DNA of 21,366 bases from the NCBI GenBank assembly GCA_025201865.1, contig MU602892.1, positions 15,096 through 36,461 of the forward strand, read 5' to 3'. Positions within the stretch are counted from its first letter, which is position 1, and every line of letters starts with the position of its first letter. Below are positions 8,657 to 16,602 of this stretch, piece by piece. Source of the DNA: Ramicandelaber brevisporus. Taxonomy: Eukaryota > Kickxellomycota > Ramicandelaberales > Ramicandelaberaceae. The notes beneath the pieces were generated by a model. The model saw only the letters and a list, made by a program, of their open reading frames with translations, was not told where the DNA came from and did no database searches. A program made the position numbers and the translations under genes.

Positions 8657-8715
8657 GTGTGTATGCGCGAGTGCGAGTGTGTGAGTGAGTGAGCGAATGA
8701 GTGCGAGTGAGTGAA
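8657..8715. repeat. GTGA/GCGA-type repeat
   Basis: Degenerate tandem GTGAGTGAGTGAGCGAATGA units between the GST promoter and the crotonase-like promoter. No coding sense. Confidence 0.65.
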
Positions 8716-8871
8716 TGCCACGACCGCTTCGCACCAAATAAAACTGTTGTGTTCAGCGGTCCCCGTGCAACACTACCAACACGGTACACCGTTTCGAAAG
8801 TTGCTGACAATAGCAGCCGTCAGGGTCACTGCGATATACAAACTGTGATCGGTCAACCTCTCTCATCCGTT

Positions 8872-8881
8872 CAGCCAATCA
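8872..8881 (+). promoter_or_regulatory. CCAAT element, distal copy
   Basis: CAGCCAATCA, fitting the NF-Y/HAP consensus. An identical 10-mer occurs at 9312-9321. Confidence 0.4.
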
Positions 8882-9311
8882 GGCATACTATAGAGAGTGA
8901 AAAAAGGACCGAACAAGCACAAATCAACAACCTTCGATCAACACACATTACCCACGCGTAAATCCATATTCCTTTCCAAAAGTAGTTTTCCAGCAAAGGC
9001 TACTAAAGGACATGATGATCATCAACCATAATATAGAGAAGGAGGAGAATAAAAAAGAACAATCATCTCTAGATAAAGTAAATAGGCTGTCTCAACCCGA
9101 TTCACATCTTCATGAGTCCAATGGCAGTCATCGAGATCTAACACGCGAGTGATGACATCAAGGACATCTTATCCCCCTACGGTGTCATACAGCATGCGTA
9201 GTTTATAGAACCAAATCTGAGGTGGCTGACTTCAACGAACGAGCTTTGGCATGTGCTCTCATCGCCGCCACCAAATTGCACAGGATGCGATCACGTTGAA
9301 CCTGGCTTCTC

Positions 9312-9350
9312 CAGCCAATCACACCACTCTGCTCATATATTATATTTTTT
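9312..9350 (+). promoter_or_regulatory. CCAAT element and TATA-like tract of the crotonase-like gene
   Basis: CAGCCAATCA (9312-9321) is followed after about 12 bases by CATATATTATATTTTTT (9334-9350). The ATG is at 9384. The order and spacing suit a core promoter with a very short leader. Confidence 0.5.
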
Positions 9351-9383
9351 CACGCAACTTTGCATATCCTCGAGATTTCAAAC

Positions 9384-11324
9384 ATGAACAGCTGCCCATT
9401 CACTGCCGATGAGCTCGTGCAGCTGCGCGAGTTTGACGCCTACAACTGGTCCGGCGATGCCGACTTCCAGCAGGGTCTCGTTGCATTGCGCACAGCCATG
9501 CCTCATCTCGACGATCTCGCTGCTCGCGCCTTTTACTTTTCGCGCAAAACAAACCTGTCTGCAGACAAGTTGCAGCTCTGGCTCAGCTTGAAGCAACCAC
9601 AGCCATCCCAATCTCACCAGCAATTGGAGCGAAAAGAGCAGTTGTCTCCAGAGAGCGTGGCGGCTGTGTTTAAGCGCTTCGAAGAGTATCCGTTTGCAAC
9701 CGACCAAAAGTTCTTGGCTGGACTGCCCAAGGTATTTGAGACTGTAACCAAATCCAAGCATTCATCTTCATCTTCATTTTCATCTTCGTCTTCATCTGTG
9801 GCAGTTGATTACGATAAAACAGTTCTCAAAGCACGTGCCATTTATTACAACAATGTGGTGGAGCCACTCGACTTCAAGCAGTACATTATCTATTCCGAAA
9901 ACAAGAAACGCGAGCAAGCAGCAGAAGCAGCAACCGCAACAAACGAGGATGGTGAATCGAAAGACGATCTGGCAGCAGCGTGTCCATTTGCTCATTTATG
10001 GCATTCAAAGAGTGCGATGGCTGCAGATACAGTGACGAAAATGGTCAAAGATGCAGTGGATAGCGGCGCTTTAGTTACCCTCGACATGGATGAAATGCTG
10101 GCAACATCTGAGGGCAGAGTGCTTACAAAACGAGCAATGCATTCAATTGAGCGAGCACTGCGACAAACCGGCGAGTCAGCACCAACAATCGTTATGAGCC
10201 AGGGCAAGTTTGGAAGTGGCAGCAAGGGCAGCGAGTTGGCTGCTGAAGCTGCCAGCGCAAAGCAAGCAGCATTGGCACCTGATGCGAAGCAGATTGAATA
10301 CGTGGATAGTAAGATATTCTGTGGTTCATTGGCAAATGATGCCAGCAACACACATCATCGATTATCAGTCGCACTTGCATCTCGTCGCTACATGGCTTCA
10401 GTGGCGAAAACTGCTCGCCCAGTTGTTGCGTTCATATCGGGCAATGTTCACTGCGATTGTGCCTACATTGGGTTTATGCCAAGCTGCGTGGTTGTTAGTG
10501 AACATGCCTCTGCTAGTTTCTCGCTCAGTACATCCAGCAAGCGTCTGTCTGCTCTTGCTCTACTGGCTGGTCTGCCGCTCCATAAACAGCCGTCCAGCAG
10601 CTCACTGCCGCCCGCTGGGACTGCCCTCTATCTGCTTCTCTCGCCAACTCTCACATTGCGTGCTCCAGAGCTATTGCAGCTTGGTCTGGCTCATTTCTTT
10701 GTGCCTCATCGCAATATGGCCGATATTGAGTCTGCAATTCTCCACATTGTTGCCACACCTCCATCCGACGCACTGATGTCCATCCTGCGTGCCATCCATG
10801 CCTCATCTCACTCTGGACAGTATCCAGGTCCATCGAGAATCAACAGCTGGAGGACTGAGATTGAGGACGTGTTTGCGGATGTGACCACTGCCAGCCAAAT
10901 TGTCGATGGACTACGCAATATTCAAGCCCAGGAAAGCGTGGCACAGTATCGGAAGGACTGGGCAGCACAGATTTTAGACAACATCGAGAAACTCGGGCTT
11001 GAGTTTGTAGACGTGGTTATTGAGAGTTTGCGACGAGCATCAACATCAGCAAGTCTAGCAGCGGTAATTGACCTTGAAGGGCACATCAATCGAGCATTGG
11101 CTGATGCCGATGGGGGAAATCTGACCAAGGAGGCTGTGTTTGCTAAGGTTGACGAGCTTGTCGCGGCCAATGGCGATGTTGAAGATATTGCACCGAGTGA
11201 TCTCGAGTCTGATGCCGAGGACGAATCAATAGAGCAGCATGCTGTTGCCGAAGAAGGTTTGATTCGATGCCCAGTTACTGGGCTTACAGCTCCCGCCGGT
11301 GCGCCGATTCCTTTCCATCACTAA
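9384..11324 (+). CDS. Crotonase/HIBCH-like protein, degenerate active site (mS47-like)
   Basis: A 646-residue protein. From about 228 to 600 it follows the 3-hydroxyisobutyryl-CoA hydrolase pattern. GALVTLDM leads into the fold, FCGS (312-315) takes the place of FCAGGD, and RPVVAFISGN precedes HCDCA, where Cys-Asp-Cys (357-359) replaces the oxyanion-hole glycines. GTALYLLLSPTLTLRAPELLQLGLAHFFVP fits the next helices, and a later IEDVFADVTTASQIVDGL matches the C-terminal lobe. The acidic catalytic residue and PDVG motif after the second glycine block are missing, replaced by Ser/Lys/Leu-rich sequence. This suggests a structural role like the mitoribosomal protein mS47 (yeast Ehd3) instead of catalysis. 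The first 200 residues are acidic, helical and unfamiliar, with no clear mitochondrial presequence. Cys-Pro motifs occur at 4, 200 and 629. The start is the first ATG after the TATA-like tract; the orthology is moderately certain. Confidence 0.7.
   Translation: MNSCPFTADELVQLREFDAYNWSGDADFQQGLVALRTAMPHLDDLAARAFYFSRKTNLSADKLQLWLSLKQPQPSQSHQQLERKEQLSPESVAAVFKRFEEYPFATDQKFLAGLPKVFETVTKSKHSSSSSFSSSSSSVAVDYDKTVLKARAIYYNNVVEPLDFKQYIIYSENKKREQAAEAATATNEDGESKDDLAAACPFAHLWHSKSAMAADTVTKMVKDAVDSGALVTLDMDEMLATSEGRVLTKRAMHSIERALRQTGESAPTIVMSQGKFGSGSKGSELAAEAASAKQAALAPDAKQIEYVDSKIFCGSLANDASNTHHRLSVALASRRYMASVAKTARPVVAFISGNVHCDCAYIGFMPSCVVVSEHASASFSLSTSSKRLSALALLAGLPLHKQPSSSSLPPAGTALYLLLSPTLTLRAPELLQLGLAHFFVPHRNMADIESAILHIVATPPSDALMSILRAIHASSHSGQYPGPSRINSWRTEIEDVFADVTTASQIVDGLRNIQAQESVAQYRKDWAAQILDNIEKLGLEFVDVVIESLRRASTSASLAAVIDLEGHINRALADADGGNLTKEAVFAKVDELVAANGDVEDIAPSDLESDAEDESIEQHAVAEEGLIRCPVTGLTAPAGAPIPFHH
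9761..9797 (+). repeat. TTCATC-type repeat coding poly-Ser/Phe
   Basis: A TCATCTTCA-rich tract coding about twenty serines with occasional Phe, between the N-terminal region and the rest of the crotonase-like protein. It is probably a disordered linker. Confidence 0.7.
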
Positions 11325-11462
11325 CTTAGTATAGCTCTGCACTGCTTCTGATTGTCTTTAAAAGTAATGACAATAATAATAACGATGATGATAATAGTAA
11401 TGATAATGATAATAGTAATAACTTGTGGTAGTATAACTAAAAATAAAAAACATTGATAACGA
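11325..11462. other. Convergent 3' region with ATAATR repeat
   Basis: A 138-bp gap between convergent stop codons. It contains an imperfect AATAAT/GATGATAATAGTAATGATA repeat (about 11369-11421) and, at 11442-11447, AATAAA usable as a polyadenylation signal for the plus-strand gene. Confidence 0.6.
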
Positions 11463-12986
11463 TCAAGCAGCAACCGGAATCTCAAGCATTTGTGAAATGA
11501 CAAAGGCAGCAACGTCAGTATTAGAGATGTATGAGTAGTGGGCCATGAATCCTTCTATGACATCGCCAAGAGTGGTGCCGAGCCAAGACCAGCGTGGAGC
11601 AGCTGTTATCATATAGTCAGCACGCTGGGCAATTCCGTGCGATACTTTGTCAGCAACCGTGTCAAGACCAACCGTGATAGCCGATGTGGTGCAGATGGAT
11701 TGCTCGCTGTCCTTGCCTGGAGGGCTAGAGCTGCCTCGGCTGACAGTTGGCGATGGCGGTGGAGTGGCAGCCCATTGCCAGAACGAGAAGCTCATGGAAT
11801 ACAGCCGACTGAACTGGAGATCGATGTAGCTTCCAATCCAGCTCTCAGTGCTATAAAAGCCCTGCTCAGTTGATGACTGCGGAGTTGGCGTTGATGACGG
11901 AGACACCGGCATTTCATTCGTCTCAATCACGGTAACAGCCTCTGTCTCCATTGCATCGACCTCCGGCGCTGTAAGGGGTGCGGGTTGTGGAATTGGCGTC
12001 GGCGAAGGCGAGCTAGCGCTGCGCTGCCGTGTTGCTGATGTCAGCTTGTCCTGCCAGCCTGCAATGCTCACTGGAGCCACATTGACATACTCCTCATGAT
12101 ACAATGGCTCGATCCGATATCCATGAATGTCATTCTGATGAAACACATTGAAGTACTTTGTGCCTTCTGGAAGTGGATGCTCGCCAGGCAAAACGTGCAA
12201 AATAACCATCACAAAACTGAGCGGACTGCCCAGCGTGAAAAAGGTATCAACATGAAAGTTCAATTTTAGAGCACGGCGTGTAGGTGTGCGATACAGAATC
12301 GAATCATACGCTGGTCGCTTCATCACATCGCGATCACTGTCTGACTCAGGGTCTTCCTGGTGTTGGTGCTGTTGGTGCTGCTGTTGCTGTTGCTGCTGTT
12401 GAATTTCTTGGTGAAAACGACAGTGGCATTTGATGGATGCCGAAGTTGCCTTTGTGACCAAATCCGGCTCTGCATATCCAAGCAATACCTGCTGTTGAAG
12501 CAAATCATAGCTGTAAACACCACCCAGACTGTACCCAACCAAACACACTTTGATCTCATCACGCTCACTCCCAACCTCTTGTACAGTGTTCTTGTATGCC
12601 TCGTTCATTTTCCTTGCCAAGATGTCAAGCACGCAAGACGAATGATACGACGACATGCCCATCAGAATATCGCAAACTGTGCCATTAGCCATCTCGCGCG
12701 CACCGGGAACACTGCCGCTATTAGTAATCAGCGACAGGTATCTTCCGACGGACTCTGTGTTCCGTAGCTCTTCGTGATAGTCAATGGTGGTGACGCTGAT
12801 CGATGACGAAGACCCGGCTGTGCATTGAGCAAATATGCGATGCAAGTTGGCGGTAGCTTGGCCGATGCGGTCGTGGAAAGCTTGACCGGCAGACACGTGC
12901 CGACCAGCGCCGGGAACAAAGAGCACGAGCCAGTGTGTCTTGTTTGCTGCTGGAGTAGCTGAAGCACTGGGCGAGGGTGATGACAT
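11463..12986 (-). CDS. DDHD-domain phospholipase A1-like hydrolase
   Basis: A 507-residue alpha/beta hydrolase resembling intracellular phosphatidic-acid-preferring phospholipase A1 (DDHD1, DDHD2, Sec23ip), which acts on phospholipids at ER, Golgi and mitochondria in animals. WLVLFVPGAGRH opens the fold. GYSLGG holds the nucleophile Ser153. GSPLS is at 253-257, followed by FNVFHQNDIHGYRIEPLY, the family signature at the start of the DDHD domain. The C-terminus has RADYMI and AHYSYISNTDVAAF, with His483 and Asp491 in the expected positions. It lacks the WWE, SAM and long N-terminal regions of animal members, so it is short for the family. Two low-complexity inserts are present: Gln/His near 195-211 and Pro/Ser/Thr near 315-375. 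It is convergent with the crotonase-like gene and tandem with the ICE2-like gene. Confidence 0.85.
   Translation of the reverse strand: MSSPSPSASATPAANKTHWLVLFVPGAGRHVSAGQAFHDRIGQATANLHRIFAQCTAGSSSSISVTTIDYHEELRNTESVGRYLSLITNSGSVPGAREMANGTVCDILMGMSSYHSSCVLDILARKMNEAYKNTVQEVGSERDEIKVCLVGYSLGGVYSYDLLQQQVLLGYAEPDLVTKATSASIKCHCRFHQEIQQQQQQQQHQQHQHQEDPESDSDRDVMKRPAYDSILYRTPTRRALKLNFHVDTFFTLGSPLSFVMVILHVLPGEHPLPEGTKYFNVFHQNDIHGYRIEPLYHEEYVNVAPVSIAGWQDKLTSATRQRSASSPSPTPIPQPAPLTAPEVDAMETEAVTVIETNEMPVSPSSTPTPQSSTEQGFYSTESWIGSYIDLQFSRLYSMSFSFWQWAATPPPSPTVSRGSSSPPGKDSEQSICTTSAITVGLDTVADKVSHGIAQRADYMITAAPRWSWLGTTLGDVIEGFMAHYSYISNTDVAAFVISQMLEIPVAA
12356..12402 (-). repeat. CAG/CAA/CAC tract (Gln/His) in DDHD lipase
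   Basis: A mixed Gln and His codon tract inside the hydrolase, between the nucleophile and the GSPLS motif. It is likely a surface loop. Confidence 0.8.
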
Positions 12987-13432
12987 TTACTGGTTTGTGT
13001 ATGCGTGTGCGTGGTTATGTGCGTACGTGGATATGTGTGTACGTGCGTGCGTATTTAGAAGTTGGTAGCGGCAGAGAGAGTTGGCGATACTGGCTGTTGG
13101 AGGCTGTTAAAGGGAGAGGGGTCTGTTGTATTTGTGAAAGTGGCAGAGCGTTGCAGTTTTCAACAACGAGGGCTGCGTGCATTCTACTGACGCTGTGCTG
13201 ACACTCTAGTGATTGCACATTGATACCGAAATGGTGTCAGTCACGATTAACTTTTTCTTTCATTCAGTGCTGACTGGCTGGCTGACTGACACTCGACGCC
13301 ACTATGGTGTGAAAAATATGCAATCGTTCAGATAAGCATAACAAATGAGTTTTAACTTCAAGAGAGTGTTACAACTTACAACTTACATCTTACTTTCTCT
13401 TCTTTTTCTTCTTCTTCTGGTTATTTGTTGCT
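12987..13432. promoter_or_regulatory. Promoter region of DDHD lipase / 3' region of ICE2-like gene
   Basis: A 446-bp gap between tandem minus-strand genes. The part next to the lipase start is GT-rich on the plus strand (12992-13054), so CA-rich in the lipase mRNA. The remainder has CTGGCTGGCTGACTGACACT-like short repeats (about 13268-13292) and pyrimidine-rich sequence (13385-13420) in the 3' region of the ICE2-like gene. No gene is seen. Confidence 0.5.
12992..13054 (-). repeat. GT/CA-rich leader before the DDHD lipase start
   Basis: On the minus strand it reads GCACGCACGTACACACAT and similar, beginning six bases upstream of the ATG. It has the same strand bias as the leaders of muskelin, the SDR and the kappa GST. 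Confidence 0.7.
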
Positions 13433-16387
13433 TTACACATTGGATTTGGACGCTGCAGATGACTTTGCAGCTCTTCGCTGGCTTCGTCTACGCCTCACGA
13501 AATCTGATTGGCGCTGCTTTCCGCGCTTGAACTTTGATTTACCGCCGTCAGACACAATGGACTCGCCTGGATATCGCAGGAATGTGTACGGGATATGATT
13601 AGGGATTGGCTCCCATACAATGTCTAGCGGCTGAACTGCAGATTCGCCATCGTCATATGAAAGTTTGAAATCCATCAGATCCATTTGTTTATCCTTGGTC
13701 TTTTCCGATGATGTCCAGTGATCCTCAGATGCCTTTACAGCTGCAGCTTGGTTTGCGGTGCCATCGATAATTGCGGGATCTATTAATGATGCTGACACTG
13801 TTGTTGCTGCTGCTATTGCTGATGGTGACTGCTTCAATTTAATTACAATGTCCCATTCGTTAGAGTGATGAGAGACAAGATAATCACCAGGCACTGTTAA
13901 CGCAGCGAGTCTGGTCAGCATCGAACTGATAAATGCAGTGTGGATCTGCATTGTGCCGAGCCGCTGCTGATCTGGAACTGCGTCCCGAATATGAACTAGG
14001 GATGTTTTGATGGTGCTCAAGCTGTTATCTGAGGTGTCCACGTGTACAATGTAGAATCGAGGATCAATACCAGAGTCGGCATGCGAGGAGAGCAGATGGT
14101 GGCGAAGCCAAAAAGTGGCGCGTTCCTGGTCAGTGAGAGCTTCAAACAAGCTATGTTTGATATACGCACGCTCGGGCTTTGCATGGATAACAACGGGAAT
14201 GAAATGCGAGGAAGCTGATGATTGTTCTTCATCTGCTGTACTACTACTGCCAGACTGCGAGGGGATCTGATGGTCAACGTAGCCATCAACGGATGACACA
14301 ATTAGTGCCTGGAAGTTACCAATTTCCCAAAGAGAATAATCGCGATTTGTTGGAATAACTCCAATTTTGCCACTTGCAGCTGCCGTTTGCTCTTGTCGAG
14401 TAACTGTGGAGCTCAGTGCTTCAACAGGCGCTGTCCTTGAGTCCCAGTCAACACAGTGCTCAGGATCGAGCATCGCTCGTCTCAGAATTTGCTCAGCATG
14501 TTTGGTGTAAACTGTAGCTGGATGGACCTTTGTCTGGGGGAATGGCTGTTCAATAATGATTGTTCGATTCCCACTTCCAGAATCAATAACACGCACTGGA
14601 ATGTCGAATGCTGTGCCTTTAAACAACCGTAATGGCAGCAGTGCAAGTAAAGCTGCTTCATGGATGACAAATCGTGGTAATTGTTGTGTTGACGATGGTG
14701 TTGATATAGATGGTGTTGCCATTGATGCTGGGTTGTTTTCCATGTACTGTTTGATGATGCTGTCTGTTTGAAGTGAAGCTTGGTGCTGCAAAACTGCAGC
14801 TGGTGGAGGTGATACAATGAACTCTTTGCATTTAGATGGCGCTACAAATCCAGGCAATCTAGAATTAGCAAATTTGTAACACTTTCCAGTTCTGTTTAAT
14901 CGCTCAATCCATCTGAATTGCAGCTGTTGATTGCTAGTATTCTGGTGGAAATCATGGCCAAGAGACGTGAATGGAAATCTAGCCACTTCCACTCTGTATC
15001 CATCATCTGTATTAATATTCTTTGGATTTGTATTGTAGAATTGAGATAATCCGCGCCATGTAAATGCCATGTACTGCTGTACTTGAGTAGTGACTGCCTT
15101 TGTCGGCACAATTTGGGTGACTGAAAGAGTGCGCCGTCTGATTTCTTGCTTAAATCGATCTTGCTCTGCTCTGACCCGATTGTCCAGTGACTCAAAGGCT
15201 GTTTTGTTAACTCGATGAGTGGATGTTTGTAACTGCGAAGAGAGCTCAAAATATCGAGCAACATCTGAACGCGTCAGTTGGCTTGTTAAATCAGACATTC
15301 CGTGATATGGCACTGAAATGATTGGTTGACCATTCGGCTGCAGTGGTCGTTCTTTTTGAACAGTAGACTCTGGTTGCTGCTGTTGTTGTTCGCCCTCGTT
15401 GATATACTCTTCATTCTCCTCATCACTGTCTGAGGAGTACTCGTTCGTTGCAAAGGTGATACCTTCGGGCAGCTGGCCGGATGCCTGCAGAGCAACCAAG
15501 ATATCCGGTGGCAGCGATTGGATATCGACCGATGTGCCTGGTTCTGTGTCTTTCTCAATAGCACTATTATCATCATCGTCGTCATCGTCATCATCATCGC
15601 TACTACTGCTGCTGCTACTGCTGCTGCTATTATCACTGTCATTGCTACTAGACGAATCATTTGAGCTATCATTGTCAATATCCATCAAATCTGCATTGAC
15701 AGTTGAGTCCAAACTCAGAGTAGGCATGTGAGCGAGATGCTGGGATTGCTCAATAGCCATAGACTCAGTAATCTGCGTGGATGCAGGTGCAGCTGCCTGT
15801 TCCGATGGATGTTGCGCACGAACACTGCTCAGCAATGCATCCACCATTGTTGCACGGGGTCTCAATTGTCTTGATGGTAGAGTAGACGGTGTACCTGCTG
15901 TCTGCAATGCTGACTGCTGTTCACGCTGCTGCTGTAGTAAAGACTGCAATCTATCACCAAAGAGCTCCAAGTATCGCTCAGGACTACGAGTGTATCTTGC
16001 GACAATCTCTGGCGTGACAAACTCTTCCCGAGAGCATGGCTGAATACCCTTAGTAACGGATGCACACAGTGACTGATGGGCTGCAAACAGCTTAGCCCTT
16101 CGTCTGTCCAATGCCAATGTCCTTGATGATGACGATGCATGTTGCTGTTGTTGCTGTTGTTGTTGCTGTTGTAGTTGATGTGACTGTGGCTGTTGTTCTG
16201 GCTCAACTGTTTGAATTGTACCAAGCGAGAACTCGTCGTCTTCAGGTGTTGTTGATCTCGTTTCCACTGGCGACTGATCTACCAGTGAGTCAATAGCCGC
16301 TGCCGCTGTCTGTCCATTGTGTTCAGTAGCCTCGGCCGATCTGCTGCGCTTCTTCGTTGCTACAACAGATGAAGCAGTTCGTGCCAT
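13433..16387 (-). CDS. ICE2: ICE2/NARG2-like protein (little elongation complex subunit 2)
   Basis: A 984-residue, probably nuclear protein. The C-terminal part (about 680-850) resembles the NARG2/ICE2 C-terminal domain: YSLWEIGN at 684-691, VSSVDGY, then IPVVIHAKPERAYIKHSLFE, ALTDQERATFWLRHHLL, a YIVHVDT strand, LGTMQIHTAF and GDYLVSHHSNEWDIVIKL. In animals ICE2 joins ICE1 and ELL in the little elongation complex that drives RNA polymerase II transcription of snRNA genes. The N-terminal third is low complexity: basic KKRSRS near the start, a Gln tract near 72-83 and a Ser/Asp tract near 243-276. A middle block (about 450-600) looks folded but is unfamiliar. The tail is strongly basic (KFKRGKQ, RRRRSQRR), consistent with nuclear import. 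The start is ATG at 16387; an in-frame ATG at 16546 would add 53 residues and seems less likely. The domain match is from memory of the family, so moderately sure. Confidence 0.68.
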   Translation of the reverse strand: MARTASSVVATKKRSRSAEATEHNGQTAAAAIDSLVDQSPVETRSTTPEDDEFSLGTIQTVEPEQQPQSHQLQQQQQQQQQQHASSSSRTLALDRRRAKLFAAHQSLCASVTKGIQPCSREEFVTPEIVARYTRSPERYLELFGDRLQSLLQQQREQQSALQTAGTPSTLPSRQLRPRATMVDALLSSVRAQHPSEQAAAPASTQITESMAIEQSQHLAHMPTLSLDSTVNADLMDIDNDSSNDSSSSNDSDNSSSSSSSSSSDDDDDDDDDDNSAIEKDTEPGTSVDIQSLPPDILVALQASGQLPEGITFATNEYSSDSDEENEEYINEGEQQQQQPESTVQKERPLQPNGQPIISVPYHGMSDLTSQLTRSDVARYFELSSQLQTSTHRVNKTAFESLDNRVRAEQDRFKQEIRRRTLSVTQIVPTKAVTTQVQQYMAFTWRGLSQFYNTNPKNINTDDGYRVEVARFPFTSLGHDFHQNTSNQQLQFRWIERLNRTGKCYKFANSRLPGFVAPSKCKEFIVSPPPAAVLQHQASLQTDSIIKQYMENNPASMATPSISTPSSTQQLPRFVIHEAALLALLPLRLFKGTAFDIPVRVIDSGSGNRTIIIEQPFPQTKVHPATVYTKHAEQILRRAMLDPEHCVDWDSRTAPVEALSSTVTRQEQTAAASGKIGVIPTNRDYSLWEIGNFQALIVSSVDGYVDHQIPSQSGSSSTADEEQSSASSHFIPVVIHAKPERAYIKHSLFEALTDQERATFWLRHHLLSSHADSGIDPRFYIVHVDTSDNSLSTIKTSLVHIRDAVPDQQRLGTMQIHTAFISSMLTRLAALTVPGDYLVSHHSNEWDIVIKLKQSPSAIAAATTVSASLIDPAIIDGTANQAAAVKASEDHWTSSEKTKDKQMDLMDFKLSYDDGESAVQPLDIVWEPIPNHIPYTFLRYPGESIVSDGGKSKFKRGKQRQSDFVRRRRSQRRAAKSSAASKSNV
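15560..15662 (-). repeat. Ser/Asp low-complexity triplet tract in ICE2-like gene
   Basis: TCATCG/GCTACT-type triplets that read as a run of Ser followed by about nine to ten Asp. Long homopolymeric acidic/serine runs are typical of disordered nuclear proteins. Confidence 0.8.
16139..16174 (-). repeat. CAG/CAA tract (about Q11) in ICE2-like gene
   Basis: A mixed CAA and CAG glutamine run near the N-terminus, within a longer Gln/Ser/His-rich stretch. Confidence 0.85.
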
Positions 16388-16602
16388 TTTATAAAAGAAA
16401 TAAAAGAAAGCTTTTCTGGTTCGTTTCCTCGGTCTGTTTCTTCCTGTGCGCGTGTTCTCTCTGTTTCTCTTGCTGCTACTACTACGAGCACTACCAACAC
16501 AAATCAACCTTCTTCCTCTTACAGCTAGCACCACCAAAATCTTCATAACAACAGCAGGCAGCAGGGAAATAGGCAACAGGTCTCTTTCTAAGTAGCAATA
16601 GG
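16388..16602. promoter_or_regulatory. Bidirectional promoter, ICE2-like / dynactin p150
   Basis: Only 215 bp separates the two divergent start codons. The left half is A/G-rich in the ICE2 sense direction. The right half is C/A-rich in the dynactin direction (ACTACTACGAGCACTACCAA and following). I see no clear TATA box for either gene. Confidence 0.6.

Larger units (their letters stand above)
8468..9383. promoter_or_regulatory. Divergent promoter region, kappa GST / crotonase-like gene
   Basis: A 916-bp gap between divergent start codons. Its left part holds GT-rich tracts (8529-8596 and 8657-8715), which are CA-rich on the GST sense strand, with a TATA-like element between. Its right part holds two identical CAGCCAATCA elements and an AT-rich TATA-like stretch before the crotonase-like gene. 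The middle (about 8985-9300) contains only short open frames and two box-C-like TGATGA words without matching D box or stem. I see no gene there. Confidence 0.55.

Noticed and set aside
9012-9230. Possible C/D box snoRNA (TGATGA words and CTGA)
   Set aside because: No terminal stem pairs across the boxes and the spacing fits poorly.
9160-9296. Short open frame in the GST/crotonase gap
   Set aside because: About 42 codons without a suitable start or recognisable motif; chance is sufficient.
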